Shown here: positions 7,604 to 16,562 of the stretch, one piece after another
Layout: each line of letters begins with the position of its first letter
Position numbering within the stretch: position 1 is the first letter of the stretch
Source of the DNA: Rhodospirillaceae bacterium
GTDB lineage: Bacteria; Pseudomonadota; Alphaproteobacteria; UBA8366; Aestuariispiraceae
Assembly: GCA_002709955.1 (NCBI GenBank)
Contig: PAQY01000012.1
Location: 1 to 64,000, forward strand
DNA: 64,000 nt
Reading direction: 5' to 3'
Notes under the pieces: model-generated
What the model was told of the DNA's origin: nothing
The model's input: the letters and a program-made list of their open reading frames with translations, nothing else
The model's database searches: none
Translations under genes and position numbers: made by a program

Positions 7604-9631
7604 ATGGATAAAACCATTGAACTCCCGGCCATGCGCCGGGCGGCGGAGCTTGCGCCGAATTCAGCGGATAAGGAGGCCAGAACCATTGACGTGGTCTGGT
7701 CAACGGGAGCTCGGGTTCGACGCCAACCCTTTCTGGGCGACCCTTACGATGAGGACCTAAGCTTGGATCCGGATCACGTTCGCCTTGAACGGCTAAACGG
7801 TGGCGCGCCGTTTTTGAAGGTGCATGAAACCGGTGAGCTTAACGCTGTCATCGGTTCCGTTGTTCCTGATAGCGCCCGCCTGGAGAACGGTCAGGGCATT
7901 GCGACGATCCGCTTCTCTGAGCGTGACGAGGTCGAGCCGATCTGGCGCGACATCGTCGACGGTCACATCCGGGCCGTTTCCATTGGCTATCAGGTTCACC
8001 GCTACGAGGTGAGCAAGTCGGAAGCAGGCAGGGAACTTTGGCGGGCTATCGATTGGACCCCCTTTGAAATTTCTGCCGTGCCTGTTGGGGCAGACCCTGC
8101 CGCAGGTTTTCGATCCAACCACACCACCCAAACACATGAGTGCGTCGTGCAACGTGGCGACGCTGAAGATTGCAGCAAAAGGAATTTCACTATGCATGAC
8201 GACGATACTTCCATCACTGAGGAAAACGAGATGACCGAAGACGCGTCGAGCGTTGAAGATGCCCCAAAGACTCAGGAGGTCCAAGGAAAACGGACCCTTG
8301 ATCAAGGAAACAAGACGCCTGAGGTTCAGAAGCCCGATGCTGATGCATTGGTGACCGAGGCCCGTGAGATTGAGCGTGAACGGGTTTCGACCATTTTTGA
8401 TCTGGCGAGCAAACTTGATCTGGAACGCGGTGTCGCCGACGACTTGGTAAAACGCGGTGTTTCCCTTGATGAGGCGCGCAAGATCATTTTGGATCAGGTT
8501 GCTACCAAATCAGAAGAAACCCGCACCTTCTCGCAGGTTTCCGTTCCCCTTGGTGGACAGGATGAGCGCGTGACCCGTCGCCAGGCCGTGAGCAACGCAC
8601 TGCTTCATCGCTATAGCCCGACCCTGTTCCCGCTGGAAGATGCAGCCCGTGAATATCGTGGCATGACCCTGATGGAACTGGCGCGCGAGAGCCTTGCTAA
8701 TGTGGGCGAAAATACTCGAGGGATGTCTCGAGACGAGGTCGCGACCCGTGCTCTTCATTCCACGTCGGATTTTCCGGAAATATTGGCCGCCGTCACCAAC
8801 AAGACGCTTCGCCAGGCCTACGATGTCTATCCACGAACCTTCACGCTTTTCTGCCGTCAGGTGCTGGCTACAGATTTCAAGGCCATGCACCGGGTGCAGT
8901 TGGGCGAAGCGCCGCAGCTTTTGAAGGTCAACGAAAGTGGCGAATTCAAGCGGGGCACGCTTGGCGAGTCCAAGGAAAGCTACCGTATCGAAACCTATGG
9001 CCGGGTGGTCGCGATCACCCGTCAGGTTCTGATCAACGACGATCTGGATGCCTTTACTCGGATCCCCGCCATGTACGGCAACTCCATCGCCCAGCTTGAA
9101 AGCGACGTGGTCTGGGACATCGTCACCGCAAACCCGGCGATGGCCGACAACAAGGCTTTGTTCCATGGTGATCACAAGAATCTGGCCGGAACCGGAGCAG
9201 CGCTCTCTGTTGATGCGGTTGGTGCGGCCCGCGCGGCCATGGCCAAGCAAACCGGGATGGACAAGAAAACGGTTTTGAACATCCGTCCATCTTTCCTGAT
9301 TGTGCCCGCGTCTCTGGAATTGAAGGCCGAGCAGATGGTGGCTCAGAACATTGTGCCTGCCGATACGGCCAACGTGGTGCCGCAGTCGATCCGCACCTTG
9401 TCGCCAATCTCCGAACCTCGCTTGGATGCCGTAAGCGAAAAGGCCTGGTATTTGGCTGCCAATCCCAATCAGATTGACACCATTGAATACGCTTATCTGG
9501 AAGGTCAGCAAGGTGCCTACATTGAAACCCGAAATGGTTTTGATGTGGATGGTGTCGAAATCAAGTGTCGTCTGGACTTTGGAGCCAAGGCCATCGATTG
9601 GCGTGGGTTGTTCAAGAACCCCGGCGCATAA
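7604..9631 (+). CDS. Prohead protease / major capsid protein fusion
   Basis: A 675-residue fusion. Residues about 1-170 are a HK97-type prohead protease (LKVHETGELNAVIGSV with the catalytic-type His, then IRAVSIGYQVHRYE with the Ser, and PFEISAVPVGADPAAG). Residues about 200-290 are acidic and helical, scaffold-like. The remainder is a major capsid protein ending in VEIKCRLDFGAKAIDWRG. NCBI uses the same fusion name for this architecture. The ATG at 7604 with GAGGAT upstream is chosen; the frame extends further into the portal gene but without support. An in-frame ATG at 8192 with AAAAGGA 8 bases upstream may give a separate capsid product. Confidence 0.9.
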   Translation: MDKTIELPAMRRAAELAPNSADKEARTIDVVWSTGARVRRQPFLGDPYDEDLSLDPDHVRLERLNGGAPFLKVHETGELNAVIGSVVPDSARLENGQGIATIRFSERDEVEPIWRDIVDGHIRAVSIGYQVHRYEVSKSEAGRELWRAIDWTPFEISAVPVGADPAAGFRSNHTTQTHECVVQRGDAEDCSKRNFTMHDDDTSITEENEMTEDASSVEDAPKTQEVQGKRTLDQGNKTPEVQKPDADALVTEAREIERERVSTIFDLASKLDLERGVADDLVKRGVSLDEARKIILDQVATKSEETRTFSQVSVPLGGQDERVTRRQAVSNALLHRYSPTLFPLEDAAREYRGMTLMELARESLANVGENTRGMSRDEVATRALHSTSDFPEILAAVTNKTLRQAYDVYPRTFTLFCRQVLATDFKAMHRVQLGEAPQLLKVNESGEFKRGTLGESKESYRIETYGRVVAITRQVLINDDLDAFTRIPAMYGNSIAQLESDVVWDIVTANPAMADNKALFHGDHKNLAGTGAALSVDAVGAARAAMAKQTGMDKKTVLNIRPSFLIVPASLELKAEQMVAQNIVPADTANVVPQSIRTLSPISEPRLDAVSEKAWYLAANPNQIDTIEYAYLEGQQGAYIETRNGFDVDGVEIKCRLDFGAKAIDWRGLFKNPGA

Positions 9632-9655
9632 CACGGACTTTTCATAATCATTTCT

Positions 9656-9693
9656 GACGAGACGGGCGGCCAATTGGTCGCCCTTCGTCTTTT
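9656..9693 (+). terminator. Hairpin with T-run after the capsid gene
   Basis: A GC-rich stem (GACGA..GGGCGGCC against GGTCGCCC..TCGTC) with an AATT loop is followed by TTTT. It lies between capsid and DUF2190 genes, where partial termination would raise capsid mRNA over downstream tail mRNA. Confidence 0.7.
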
Positions 9694-9712
9694 AAGGAAA
9701 AGGAAACCTTCC

Positions 9713-10048
9713 ATGAAAAACTACATTCAACCCGGCAACACCATTACGCTTGCGGTTCCCTACGATGTCACCTCCGGCGGGGGCTTCCTGCTTGGCGGCA
9801 TCTTCGGCGTTTCCAACATCGATGCGGTTGCTGGAGAAGAGGTCGAGGCGAGCCTTGTCGGAGTCTTCAATTTAACCAAAGCCGCCTCTCAAGCCTGGAT
9901 TGCCGGTGACAAAGTTTATTGGGATGACACCAACAAGGTCACGACCAAAACAGCAACCAGCAACACCTTGATTGGTGTGGCCATCGAAGCTGTTGGTGGC
10001 ACAGCCAGTGAGACCATCGGGCGTGTTCGGCTGAACGGCAGCTTCTGA
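9713..10048 (+). CDS. DUF2190 family capsid-associated protein
   Basis: A 111-residue protein: MKNYIQPGNTITLAVPYDVTSG, then GIFGVSNIDAVAGEEVEASLVGVF and WDDTNKVTT, and a C-terminal IGRVRLNG. This beta-rich pattern is DUF2190, commonly a capsid decoration or stabilising protein encoded just after the major capsid gene. The ATG at 9713 with AAGGAAAAGG upstream is chosen over a longer frame starting in the terminator. The stop overlaps the next start (TGATG). Confidence 0.82.
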   Translation: MKNYIQPGNTITLAVPYDVTSGGGFLLGGIFGVSNIDAVAGEEVEASLVGVFNLTKAASQAWIAGDKVYWDDTNKVTTKTATSNTLIGVAIEAVGGTASETIGRVRLNGSF

Positions 10049-10362
10049 TGACTGCTCTGGGCGCTGCAATGGATGTGCTTTTTGCAGATCCGAACATTGC
10101 TTCTGATGGGGTTTATACCTCCTCCGGCGATTATGCAGTGCCTGTTCGACTCATTGCTCGACGTCGGGATGAGATCATTGGTTTTGGTGAAACCCGGGTT
10201 CATTCAGAGACAACCTTGTTTGATATCAGGGTTTCTGAAGTGCCCGACCCTAGACCTGGCGATCAAGTGACTTTCAATGAAAGGAGCTATGTCGTTCAAG
10301 GAGAACCTGAACGCAGAGATCCTAATCGCCTGGTATGGACACTGGATGTGAGGCCCGCATGA
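10048..10362 (+). CDS. Head-tail joining protein
   Basis: A 104-residue protein with VPVRLIARRRDEIIGFGETRVHSETTLFDIRVSEVP, then DQVTFNERSYVVQGEPERRDPNRLVWTLDVRP. This all-beta layout with the GE-x-x-DPNR-x-x-W-x-x-D end resembles FII-like connector proteins that sit between portal and tail. It is coupled on both sides by overlapping starts and stops, consistent with a stoichiometric head-completion set. Confidence 0.7.
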   Translation: MTALGAAMDVLFADPNIASDGVYTSSGDYAVPVRLIARRRDEIIGFGETRVHSETTLFDIRVSEVPDPRPGDQVTFNERSYVVQGEPERRDPNRLVWTLDVRPA

Positions 10363-11009
10363 AGCTCGCGGCCTCTATTGCCGGTTCCATGAAAGCCGAT
10401 CTCAAAGCAGAAATGCGACAGATTGAGAAAGCGGTCGCCGGTGGCATCAAGGAAGCTGGCGACGGCCTCAAAGGAAGTCTTCGGCGGCAGGTGATTTCAG
10501 CCGGTCTGGGGCCGCGATTAGCTCGAACCTGGCGAAGCCGTGCCTATCCCAATAAAGGCCATGACGCGGCGAGCCTTGTCTGGTCAAAAGCACCGCAAAT
10601 CGTTCGAACCTTTGATCGGGGAGCCGTCATCAAAAGCAAGTCTGGCTTTTGGCTGGCCATTCCAACGGCTGCGGCACCCAAACGTGGCGTCGGCGGGAAA
10701 AGGATAACACCGTCCAATTTCCCGGAGCATCGGTTTGGGCCACTGAGATTTATTTATCGCAAAGGTCAGCCCTCCCTGTTGGTCGTCGATGGTGTGCGGG
10801 TCAGTGGCAAGACCGGGCGTGTTGGCCGTCGAGCCAAGGGCGGTTCCTATACGAAGTCTGGCCGGATCAAATCCGGGATCACCACGGTGGTGATGTTTGT
10901 GATGGTGCCGCAGGTAAAGATGCCGAAGCGTTTGGATGTGCGACGTGCTGCCGAAATTTGGTCTCGCCGAACACCGAACCTCATTGATCACCACATGCCA
11001 TCGGAGTAG
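10359..11009 (+). CDS. DUF6441 family phage protein
   Basis: A 216-residue protein starting at an ATG that overlaps the previous stop. The helical N-terminus (MKADLKAEMRQIEKAVAGGIKEA) is followed by LRRQVISAGLGPRLARTWRS and IVRTFDRGAVIKSKSGFWLAIPT. These match my memory of DUF6441, a tail-completion-like family of alphaproteobacterial siphophages. Late basic segments may contact DNA or the neck. The role is inferred from the neck-gene position. Confidence 0.7.
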   Translation: MKLAASIAGSMKADLKAEMRQIEKAVAGGIKEAGDGLKGSLRRQVISAGLGPRLARTWRSRAYPNKGHDAASLVWSKAPQIVRTFDRGAVIKSKSGFWLAIPTAAAPKRGVGGKRITPSNFPEHRFGPLRFIYRKGQPSLLVVDGVRVSGKTGRVGRRAKGGSYTKSGRIKSGITTVVMFVMVPQVKMPKRLDVRRAAEIWSRRTPNLIDHHMPSE

Positions 11010-11012
11010 GCC

Positions 11013-11447
11013 GTGCCTTCAAAAACCGAGCAAATTTTGGTCGCTTTGCAGTCGGCACTCGAAGCGATTTCAGATCCCACTGTTGAACGCAATTCAGCGG
11101 TCCCTGAGAAAATCCCAACGAGCGGTCTGGTCGTCCTGCGTGATGGCAACGCTGACGATCCGGAACATCCGTTGGGCGGTTTTGGTGGGGTCTATTGCCG
11201 CCAGGACGTAGAGATTGAGATTTACGTTGAGGACGGTGATGCGCCATCCCGCGATGCCACCTTTGACACCCTGTTGCAGGAGATCGGCGCAGCCCTTGAT
11301 GCCGACCCAACCCTTGGCGGCTTGGCATTCGGCCTTACCTATGGCCGTCCGGAAATCGATACCGAAGCGGTAATCGGTGGTCCTGCCATCAAGGCGGGAA
11401 CGCTGATCATCGCAATTGAATTTGAAGCCGATACCGCTCTCGGCTGA
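11013..11447 (+). CDS. Minor tail / tail-terminator-like protein
   Basis: A 144-residue protein from a GTG start three bases after the previous stop. It opens SKTEQILVALQSALEAI, and has ALDADPTLGGLAFGLTYGRPEID and LIIAIEFEAD at the end, the fold pattern of tail-completion or terminator proteins of the gpU type. Homologues are sometimes misannotated as acyl-CoA transferase. The gene order (before the tail tube gene) supports a tail-terminator role. Confidence 0.65.
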   Translation: MPSKTEQILVALQSALEAISDPTVERNSAVPEKIPTSGLVVLRDGNADDPEHPLGGFGGVYCRQDVEIEIYVEDGDAPSRDATFDTLLQEIGAALDADPTLGGLAFGLTYGRPEIDTEAVIGGPAIKAGTLIIAIEFEADTALG

Positions 11448-11473
11448 CCTTTTAGAAAACCAGGAGAATACCC

Positions 11474-12424
11474 ATGGCCCGAGCCTATGGTTCGAGCGCC
11501 ACGCTGCTGCTCAAGCGGGAAACCGCCTATGGGCAGGCCAGCGTTGGCGACTATATCCGCATGCCCTTTAATCGCTGCACCTTGGGTTCCGAACAAGGCC
11601 TGATCGATGACCCTGTCCTGGGGCAGGGTCGTGATCCGCTGGCACCCTTGCAAGACGTCATCAATGACGAGGGCGAGATCGTGGTTCCCATGGACCCGCG
11701 CTATCTGGGGATCTGGCTCACCGGCCTGTTTGGTGATCCCGCGATCACCGATAACGGTGATGGGACCTTTGATCATGTTTTTTCCTCAGGCAACGATACC
11801 TTGCCAAGCTATACGGTTGAGGTCGGCATGCTGCAGGTTCCAGCCTTCTTCCAACATACCGGCGTTGTGGTGGATTCCATTGCACTGGAGTTTCAGCGAT
11901 CAGGAGCGGCGGCCACGACGATCAATGCTGTGGCGCAGGGTGAGACACGCAACAATGCATCCCAAGGCGGAACGCCGACATCTCTTGCCTTCACTCGGAT
12001 CAGCCAATTCCAGGGTTCCATCACCCGGGGCGGCAATCCAATCGGCAACCTGACCGCTGGCTCGCTCACCTATTCGAACAACCTCGAAAAGATCGAAACC
12101 ATCCGATCGGACGGCAAGATTGATGGAGCCGATCCTACGGTGGCGGCATTGACGGGCCGCATTGATGTGCGGTTTTCGGATACCACCCTCATTGATCTGG
12201 CTGCCAATGGAACGCCCGTTGATCTGACGTTCGGTTACACGGTCGGCAATGCCAGCGTCATGTTTGCGGCCCACGAGGTCTATTTGCCCAAACCAAAATT
12301 GGCCGTCGATGGTCCGGGCGGTGTGCAGGCAAGTTTCGACTTTCAAGGGGCCCGCAATGAAACGGCTGGTCGCATGCTGGATGTCACCCTCATCAATGAT
12401 CTGGATGGGAGTGATTACGCATGA
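11474..12424 (+). CDS. Phage tail tube protein
   Basis: A 316-residue protein, ATG preceded by CAGGAGAA. It begins MARAYGSSATLLLKRETAYG and contains PLQDVINDEGEIVVPMDPRYLGIWLTGLFG and a Gly/Ser-rich beta region, typical of the major tail tube of alphaproteobacterial siphophages. It polymerises around the tape measure. The stop overlaps the start of the tail chaperone (ATGA at 12421), in the order expected for lambda-like tails. Confidence 0.85.
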   Translation: MARAYGSSATLLLKRETAYGQASVGDYIRMPFNRCTLGSEQGLIDDPVLGQGRDPLAPLQDVINDEGEIVVPMDPRYLGIWLTGLFGDPAITDNGDGTFDHVFSSGNDTLPSYTVEVGMLQVPAFFQHTGVVVDSIALEFQRSGAAATTINAVAQGETRNNASQGGTPTSLAFTRISQFQGSITRGGNPIGNLTAGSLTYSNNLEKIETIRSDGKIDGADPTVAALTGRIDVRFSDTTLIDLAANGTPVDLTFGYTVGNASVMFAAHEVYLPKPKLAVDGPGGVQASFDFQGARNETAGRMLDVTLINDLDGSDYA

Positions 12425-12933
12425 TCTCCTTAAAACAACCAAGTGAGCCATTCAATATTGAGCTGCCCTATGGTGTCAGCGTCACTGTTAAGCCGCTGAC
12501 CACCGCTGGCATGGCTGCTGCACAGGCAGCTGCGCGTCGGCGCATTGAAGGACTGGAAGCTCAAAGCAAGGAACTGTCGGAAGCGGGTTTAACTGCTGAA
12601 GGATTGCCCGACCTTTCCGTCGATGCTGACCGCGACGGCATGTTTCAGGACCTGCTGATCAAGGAATTGGCGCTTCGCCATATCACCGCTTGGTCGGGTA
12701 TTGAAGATGATCCGATCGTCAATCCGGAGAATATCGCCGCTGTCATGTCGCTTTATCCCGTTGGTGAGCGGTTTTTCAATGAATTCACCCTGAAACAGGT
12801 GCTGCTCACCGCCGCAAAAAACGGATCCGGGCTCTCTGCCGCTGGCACTTCCAGCCAGGCGGAGGGCCCAGCTACTGCCAAGGGTGCCAAGAAGACTGCG
12901 GCAAAACCTGCCCACAACGTCGATACGCCCTAA
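12421..12933 (+). CDS. Tail assembly chaperone (G-like product)
   Basis: A 170-residue protein in the G position between tail tube and tape measure. It has a beta-rich N-terminus (ELPYGVSVTVKPLTTAGMAAAQAAARRR), a helical middle (FQDLLIKELALRHITAWSGI) and an Ala/Lys-rich tail that looks like unselected sequence past the frameshift site. In lambda, gpG coats the tape measure during assembly. A canonical A AAA AAC heptamer occurs in frame at 12816-12822, and the -1 frame stays open to 13145. Confidence 0.8.
   Translation: MISLKQPSEPFNIELPYGVSVTVKPLTTAGMAAAQAAARRRIEGLEAQSKELSEAGLTAEGLPDLSVDADRDGMFQDLLIKELALRHITAWSGIEDDPIVNPENIAAVMSLYPVGERFFNEFTLKQVLLTAAKNGSGLSAAGTSSQAEGPATAKGAKKTAAKPAHNVDTP
12816..12822 (+). 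other. Slippery heptamer A AAA AAC for -1 frameshifting
   Basis: The chaperone frame reads GCA AAA AAC GGA here, so A-AAA-AAC is in the correct register for tandem -1 slippage. After the slip the ribosome reads the frame that continues to the stop at 13143-13145. Confidence 0.65.
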
Positions 12934-13145
12934 TCACGGACGAAGAACACCAAGCTTGGGAGGTCGTACAGGCCTGTCTCGGTCAGCTGCGCTTGGCACC
13001 ATCCGGACACGTCATCGGCATCAATATGGGAACGGCACTGCGTGTTGCTGAAGCGCGTGGAACTGATCTCTCCGTCGTTTCCGAACTGCTATCGGCGGCG
13101 GAAGCCGGGCTGATTGAGGCACTTTCAAACAAGGATAGCGATTGA
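12822..13145 (+). CDS. Frameshift extension of the tail chaperone (T-like part of a G-T fusion)
   Basis: The -1 frame relative to the chaperone is open from before 12822 to the TGA at 13143-13145. It encodes a Cys-rich stretch (YCQGCQEDCGKTCP), then RRYALITDEEHQAWEVVQACLGQLR and SVVSELLSAAEAGLIEAL. This looks like real protein, yet no start codon lies before the well-formed part, so a fusion made by frameshifting at 12816-12822 is the simplest reading. In lambda the G-T fusion recruits tail tube protein to the tape measure. The stop overlaps the tape measure ATG at 13145. Confidence 0.65.
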   Translation, partial: RIRALCRWHFQPGGGPSYCQGCQEDCGKTCPQRRYALITDEEHQAWEVVQACLGQLRLAPSGHVIGINMGTALRVAEARGTDLSVVSELLSAAEAGLIEALSNKDSD

Positions 13146-15676
13146 TGGCCATGGCCAAACATACATACGCGGTTCGCTTGGCCGTAGAAGGCGGCGGCAA
13201 GGTCAAGGCCGAGCTCGTCAACGTCGGTGAAAGCGGCGAACGCTCGCTCAAAAAGATCGACCGCGCCGGGGACAAGGCGTCCCGTGGTCTCGCCAACCTG
13301 ACCGATCGCGCGAAAGGTTTGCATATCGGCATGCGTGCCCTCGGTGGGGCTTTAGCCGGTGTCGCGGCGGTGGGCGGTTTGGCCACGTTGATTGATCGGT
13401 CCATTTCCGCCGCAGACGTTATTGGAAAGACCGCTGATAAAATCGGCGTTGGTGTAGAAGCTCTGCAGGAGCTGCGATATGCGGCCCAATTGGCCGGTGT
13501 CGAGCAACGCACCATGGATATGGCCTTGCAGCGCTTTACCCGGCGTGTGGCCGAAGCCGCCAAGGGCACCGGTGAAGCCAAACAGGCCCTCTCTCAAATG
13601 GGCATCGCACTGAAAGATCAACACGGTAATATTCGCCGATCCGAGGATCTGTTGAATGACGTGGCGGAAGCCTTCAAACGCACGTCCGATCCGGCAGAAC
13701 GTCTACGGTTGGCGTTCAAGTTGTTCGACAGCGAAGGTGTCGCCATGGTCAACATGCTGGTTGGCGGTGCGGAAGCGTTGGAAGCCACCCGCCGCCACGC
13801 TCGTGATCTTGGCATCGTCCTTGAAGAAGACCTCGTTCGCAATGCCGAGAAGGCGCGCGATCAGTTGGATACCTTGGGCAAGGTGGTTTCTGCCAATCTG
13901 ACCCGTGCCATGTTGGATCTAGCCCCGGCCATCGCCGATGTCTCATCTGGCTTGGCCGATCTGGCCGCTGACGCTGGTGTTGCCTATGAGCAGATCAAGC
14001 TGGCCCTGTCTGGTGATTTTAACTTCGAGGGCTTATCGACTCGTTCCACCCGGCGCGTCGTCGAAGAACGCCGTCAGGAGCTCAAGGAGATTGCTCGCGA
14101 ACTGAAAGAAATAGGAGATGTTGGATTCCTCGACGACCCCATCGCCTGGGGCCGCAAGGTCGCGCTCGAACGCCGCCTTCAGGAACGGGTCGACCAGTAC
14201 CGTCAATGGGCTGCCAAACTCGCCTGGATGCAGCGGGACCGAGGGGCAGACGTCTCCACCGTTGATCCAACGGCTACGCCCGACGGAATTGATGCAGATA
14301 TTCAAGGTGCACGGGATCGCTCCCGGCGTATTGCGCAAATCGAGAAAGACTTACAAAAGCAGTTGTTCGACGCGACCCACCAGGGCGCAGAGCGTATTCG
14401 CGCCGAATACCAACGCCTGGTCACGGAGATGCAGTCGCTCATTACGCCGGATGGCGACAACTTGGATCAGGTTGGCGAGATCATGGCGCAAGCGGCAGCG
14501 GTCCGGGATGCAAAACTAGCTCGGTTGGCTTCCCAGGAAGAAGAAGCCGTCCGCCGTCGGGCGAAAGCCAATCGCAAAATCATCGATGGCCTCCAAGCCG
14601 AACACGATGCTTTGGCCATGACCGATAGGGCGCGCTTTGTCTCTCAGGCGTTGAGACGCTTGTCCGCTGAGGCGACAGATGCCGAACGTCAACGGGTCCG
14701 CGAACTCGCAGGGGCCTTGTTTGATGAGCGCCAAGCCATTGAGGCGCGCAACAAGGCAGAGCAGGATGCCGTCAAATTGCGTGAAAAAGGCCGTGCTCTC
14801 ACGGAAAGTCTGCGCACGGCTCAAGAAACCTACAATGCCGAACTTGCCGATCTCAAACGTTTGCTAGATGACGGGGCGATATCTCAAGAGACCTTTGCTC
14901 GTGCATCTGAAGAGGCGCATGACCGCATGCTTCGCGCCAGCCGGGAATGGTCCGATGGTGTGGTTCGGGCTTTGCGTGATTATGCAGACGAAGCGGGCAA
15001 CGCCGCGCGCCAGTTCGAACAGGTCACCACCAAATCATTGAAGGCCGGCGAAGACGCCTTTGTCCAATGGGCGAAGACCGGCAAGTTCAATGCTGCTGAT
15101 CTGTTTAATACAATTGCCGAGGAGGCACTTCGCGCCGCCATCCGTATGTCGGTGATCAAACCCTTTACCGGGTTTTTGGATAACGTATTCGGCTCCATTG
15201 GGGCCAGCATGTTCGGCGGTGGATCATCTGCACCGGTTGGGGATTTTCCGGCCCCCGGTCCGGTCATGGTTGCCCACACAGGCGGCGTTGTCGGGATAGA
15301 CACTCTGGCTAGTCGTGCGGTCGATCCGACGGTGTTTGCTTCCGCGCCGAAGTTTCATGGCGGTGGTGTGGTTGGTGGGGAGGTGCCCATCATCGCGCAG
15401 CGCGGTGAAACCGTTTTCACCCCTGGCCAGATGCGGGCTCTCGGTGCCGGGTTAGGGCAAAAACCGGAAGTGAGCGTCACTGTAAATGTGGACAACCGGG
15501 TTCCTGGGACGGAAGCCCAAGTGCAAACGCGCCGGGATGCCAATGGCAACCTTGGTTTGGATATCATCGTTGAAAAAGTTGAAGGCAAACTGGCGCGCAA
15601 TATTGGGCGCGGTGAAGGATTGGCCCCGACCCTGGAGAGAAGGTATGGGCTTAACCCAGCGGCAGGGAGCTATTGA
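13145..15676 (+). CDS. Tail tape measure protein
   Basis: An 843-residue, mostly helical protein that sets tail length. It starts at the ATG overlapping the previous stop (KHTYAVRLAVEGGGKVKAEL). Residues about 60-80 contain a Gly/Ala hydrophobic stretch (GALAGVAAVGGLATLI), and long coiled-coil segments follow. The C-terminus is lambda-like: FQAGEDAFVQWAKTGKFN-type text (here KAGEDAFVQWAKTGKFNAAD), a Gly-rich region, then FHGGGVVGGEVPIIAQRGETVFTPGQM. The last base of the stop is also the first base of a six-codon vestige of the next tail gene. Confidence 0.9.
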   Translation: MAMAKHTYAVRLAVEGGGKVKAELVNVGESGERSLKKIDRAGDKASRGLANLTDRAKGLHIGMRALGGALAGVAAVGGLATLIDRSISAADVIGKTADKIGVGVEALQELRYAAQLAGVEQRTMDMALQRFTRRVAEAAKGTGEAKQALSQMGIALKDQHGNIRRSEDLLNDVAEAFKRTSDPAERLRLAFKLFDSEGVAMVNMLVGGAEALEATRRHARDLGIVLEEDLVRNAEKARDQLDTLGKVVSANLTRAMLDLAPAIADVSSGLADLAADAGVAYEQIKLALSGDFNFEGLSTRSTRRVVEERRQELKEIARELKEIGDVGFLDDPIAWGRKVALERRLQERVDQYRQWAAKLAWMQRDRGADVSTVDPTATPDGIDADIQGARDRSRRIAQIEKDLQKQLFDATHQGAERIRAEYQRLVTEMQSLITPDGDNLDQVGEIMAQAAAVRDAKLARLASQEEEAVRRRAKANRKIIDGLQAEHDALAMTDRARFVSQALRRLSAEATDAERQRVRELAGALFDERQAIEARNKAEQDAVKLREKGRALTESLRTAQETYNAELADLKRLLDDGAISQETFARASEEAHDRMLRASREWSDGVVRALRDYADEAGNAARQFEQVTTKSLKAGEDAFVQWAKTGKFNAADLFNTIAEEALRAAIRMSVIKPFTGFLDNVFGSIGASMFGGGSSAPVGDFPAPGPVMVAHTGGVVGIDTLASRAVDPTVFASAPKFHGGGVVGGEVPIIAQRGETVFTPGQMRALGAGLGQKPEVSVTVNVDNRVPGTEAQVQTRRDANGNLGLDIIVEKVEGKLARNIGRGEGLAPTLERRYGLNPAAGSY

Positions 15677-15696
15677 TGCGTCCTATTACAGTTTAG
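15676..15696 (+). pseudogene. Vestigial 5' end of the downstream tail gene
   Basis: An ATG overlapping the tape measure stop opens MRPITV followed by TAG. The intact tail gene downstream resumes as MTVLWPST. ATTACAGT here and ATGACAGT at 16561-16570 look like the two sides of one interrupted start region, with the PIN-like gene inserted between them. The original gene would have started with MRPITVLWP in coupled phage style. Confidence 0.55.
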
Positions 15697-16489
15697 CGGC
15701 AAGCTCATGAGCAGATACAAATTCAACTCCGTAATCTGATTGTAACCAGGTACGATTTGTTGCGTTTAGAATGGATGTGCCAGCTCCAACACCGATGTCT
15801 CGGGTGCAAAAAAAGGAGTTTTGGTACCCAATATGGGCTGCAACAGAATCACCATCTGCCCATTCGCCAACAGCATCAGCAACTTCTTTGATTTCAGTAG
15901 GTGTTTGAGCGTAACCAAGCCCTTCAAACCAAGTTTCTTGAGTTCCTTTCGTGACGACAAATGAGTTGCCTATTGTCTCAACGACCGCTTTCCCAACCCC
16001 GCGTGCTTCTATTTTCCGCAGAGCTGAAAAGAAGAGATCTTGCCTATCCTTAGTACTTGTTTCGTCAGCCTCAACTACAAACCATTGATCTTGGAGAATT
16101 TGAGGGCGAGGTAATCCAATACGTGGGCAGCGCATAAATTTGAACCCAAGGACAATTGCCTCTGAAAATCGATCAATAAGTATTTGGTGAACACCCGGAT
16201 GAGCATTGGGGTCAGGCGAAAGTGAAAATGACAATTTAATCGAGCCATCAGGAAGCACATCTTCTGATGCTTTTGATTGTGCTGAACTAGAAGAGAAATA
16301 GCTTGCGCGGTCATCGCGCTTTATTGCTTCAAGGTCAGCCATGGTTTCAGCAACAAACCCCTGAATATCGCCTTTTTGAATAGCGTCATGAATTGCCTGA
16401 ATGGCGGCTAATTCAGGGTCATTTGGAAATTTGTCAGGTCTAAGTACGTGCTGAAAAATGTTTGAATCAAACGTCACTTTTAAGGTCAT
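15686..16489 (-). CDS. PIN-like domain protein, moron in the tail operon
   Basis: A 267-residue protein facing against the surrounding tail operon. MTLKVTFDSNIFQHVL at the N-terminus has the PIN first aspartate (D8), and GYQNSFFCTRDIGVG late in the protein fits the last PIN acidic strand. The middle contains further acidic positions. PIN domains are metal-dependent RNases. ACGAGGAACC lies just before the ATG, so it is equipped for independent translation. It is more AT-rich than the tail genes on both sides. Such lysogenically expressed morons often affect the host or other phages; no cognate antitoxin is visible. The specific family was not recognised. Confidence 0.6.
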   Translation of the reverse strand: MTLKVTFDSNIFQHVLRPDKFPNDPELAAIQAIHDAIQKGDIQGFVAETMADLEAIKRDDRASYFSSSSAQSKASEDVLPDGSIKLSFSLSPDPNAHPGVHQILIDRFSEAIVLGFKFMRCPRIGLPRPQILQDQWFVVEADETSTKDRQDLFFSALRKIEARGVGKAVVETIGNSFVVTKGTQETWFEGLGYAQTPTEIKEVADAVGEWADGDSVAAHIGYQNSFFCTRDIGVGAGTSILNATNRTWLQSDYGVEFVSAHELAAKL

Positions 16490-16562
16490 AACGGTTCCTC
16501 GTAGCCGCGTTAGTTAATCTGAGCATATATGCGCCATGGTAGAATACGCAAAGCCAGCGAAA

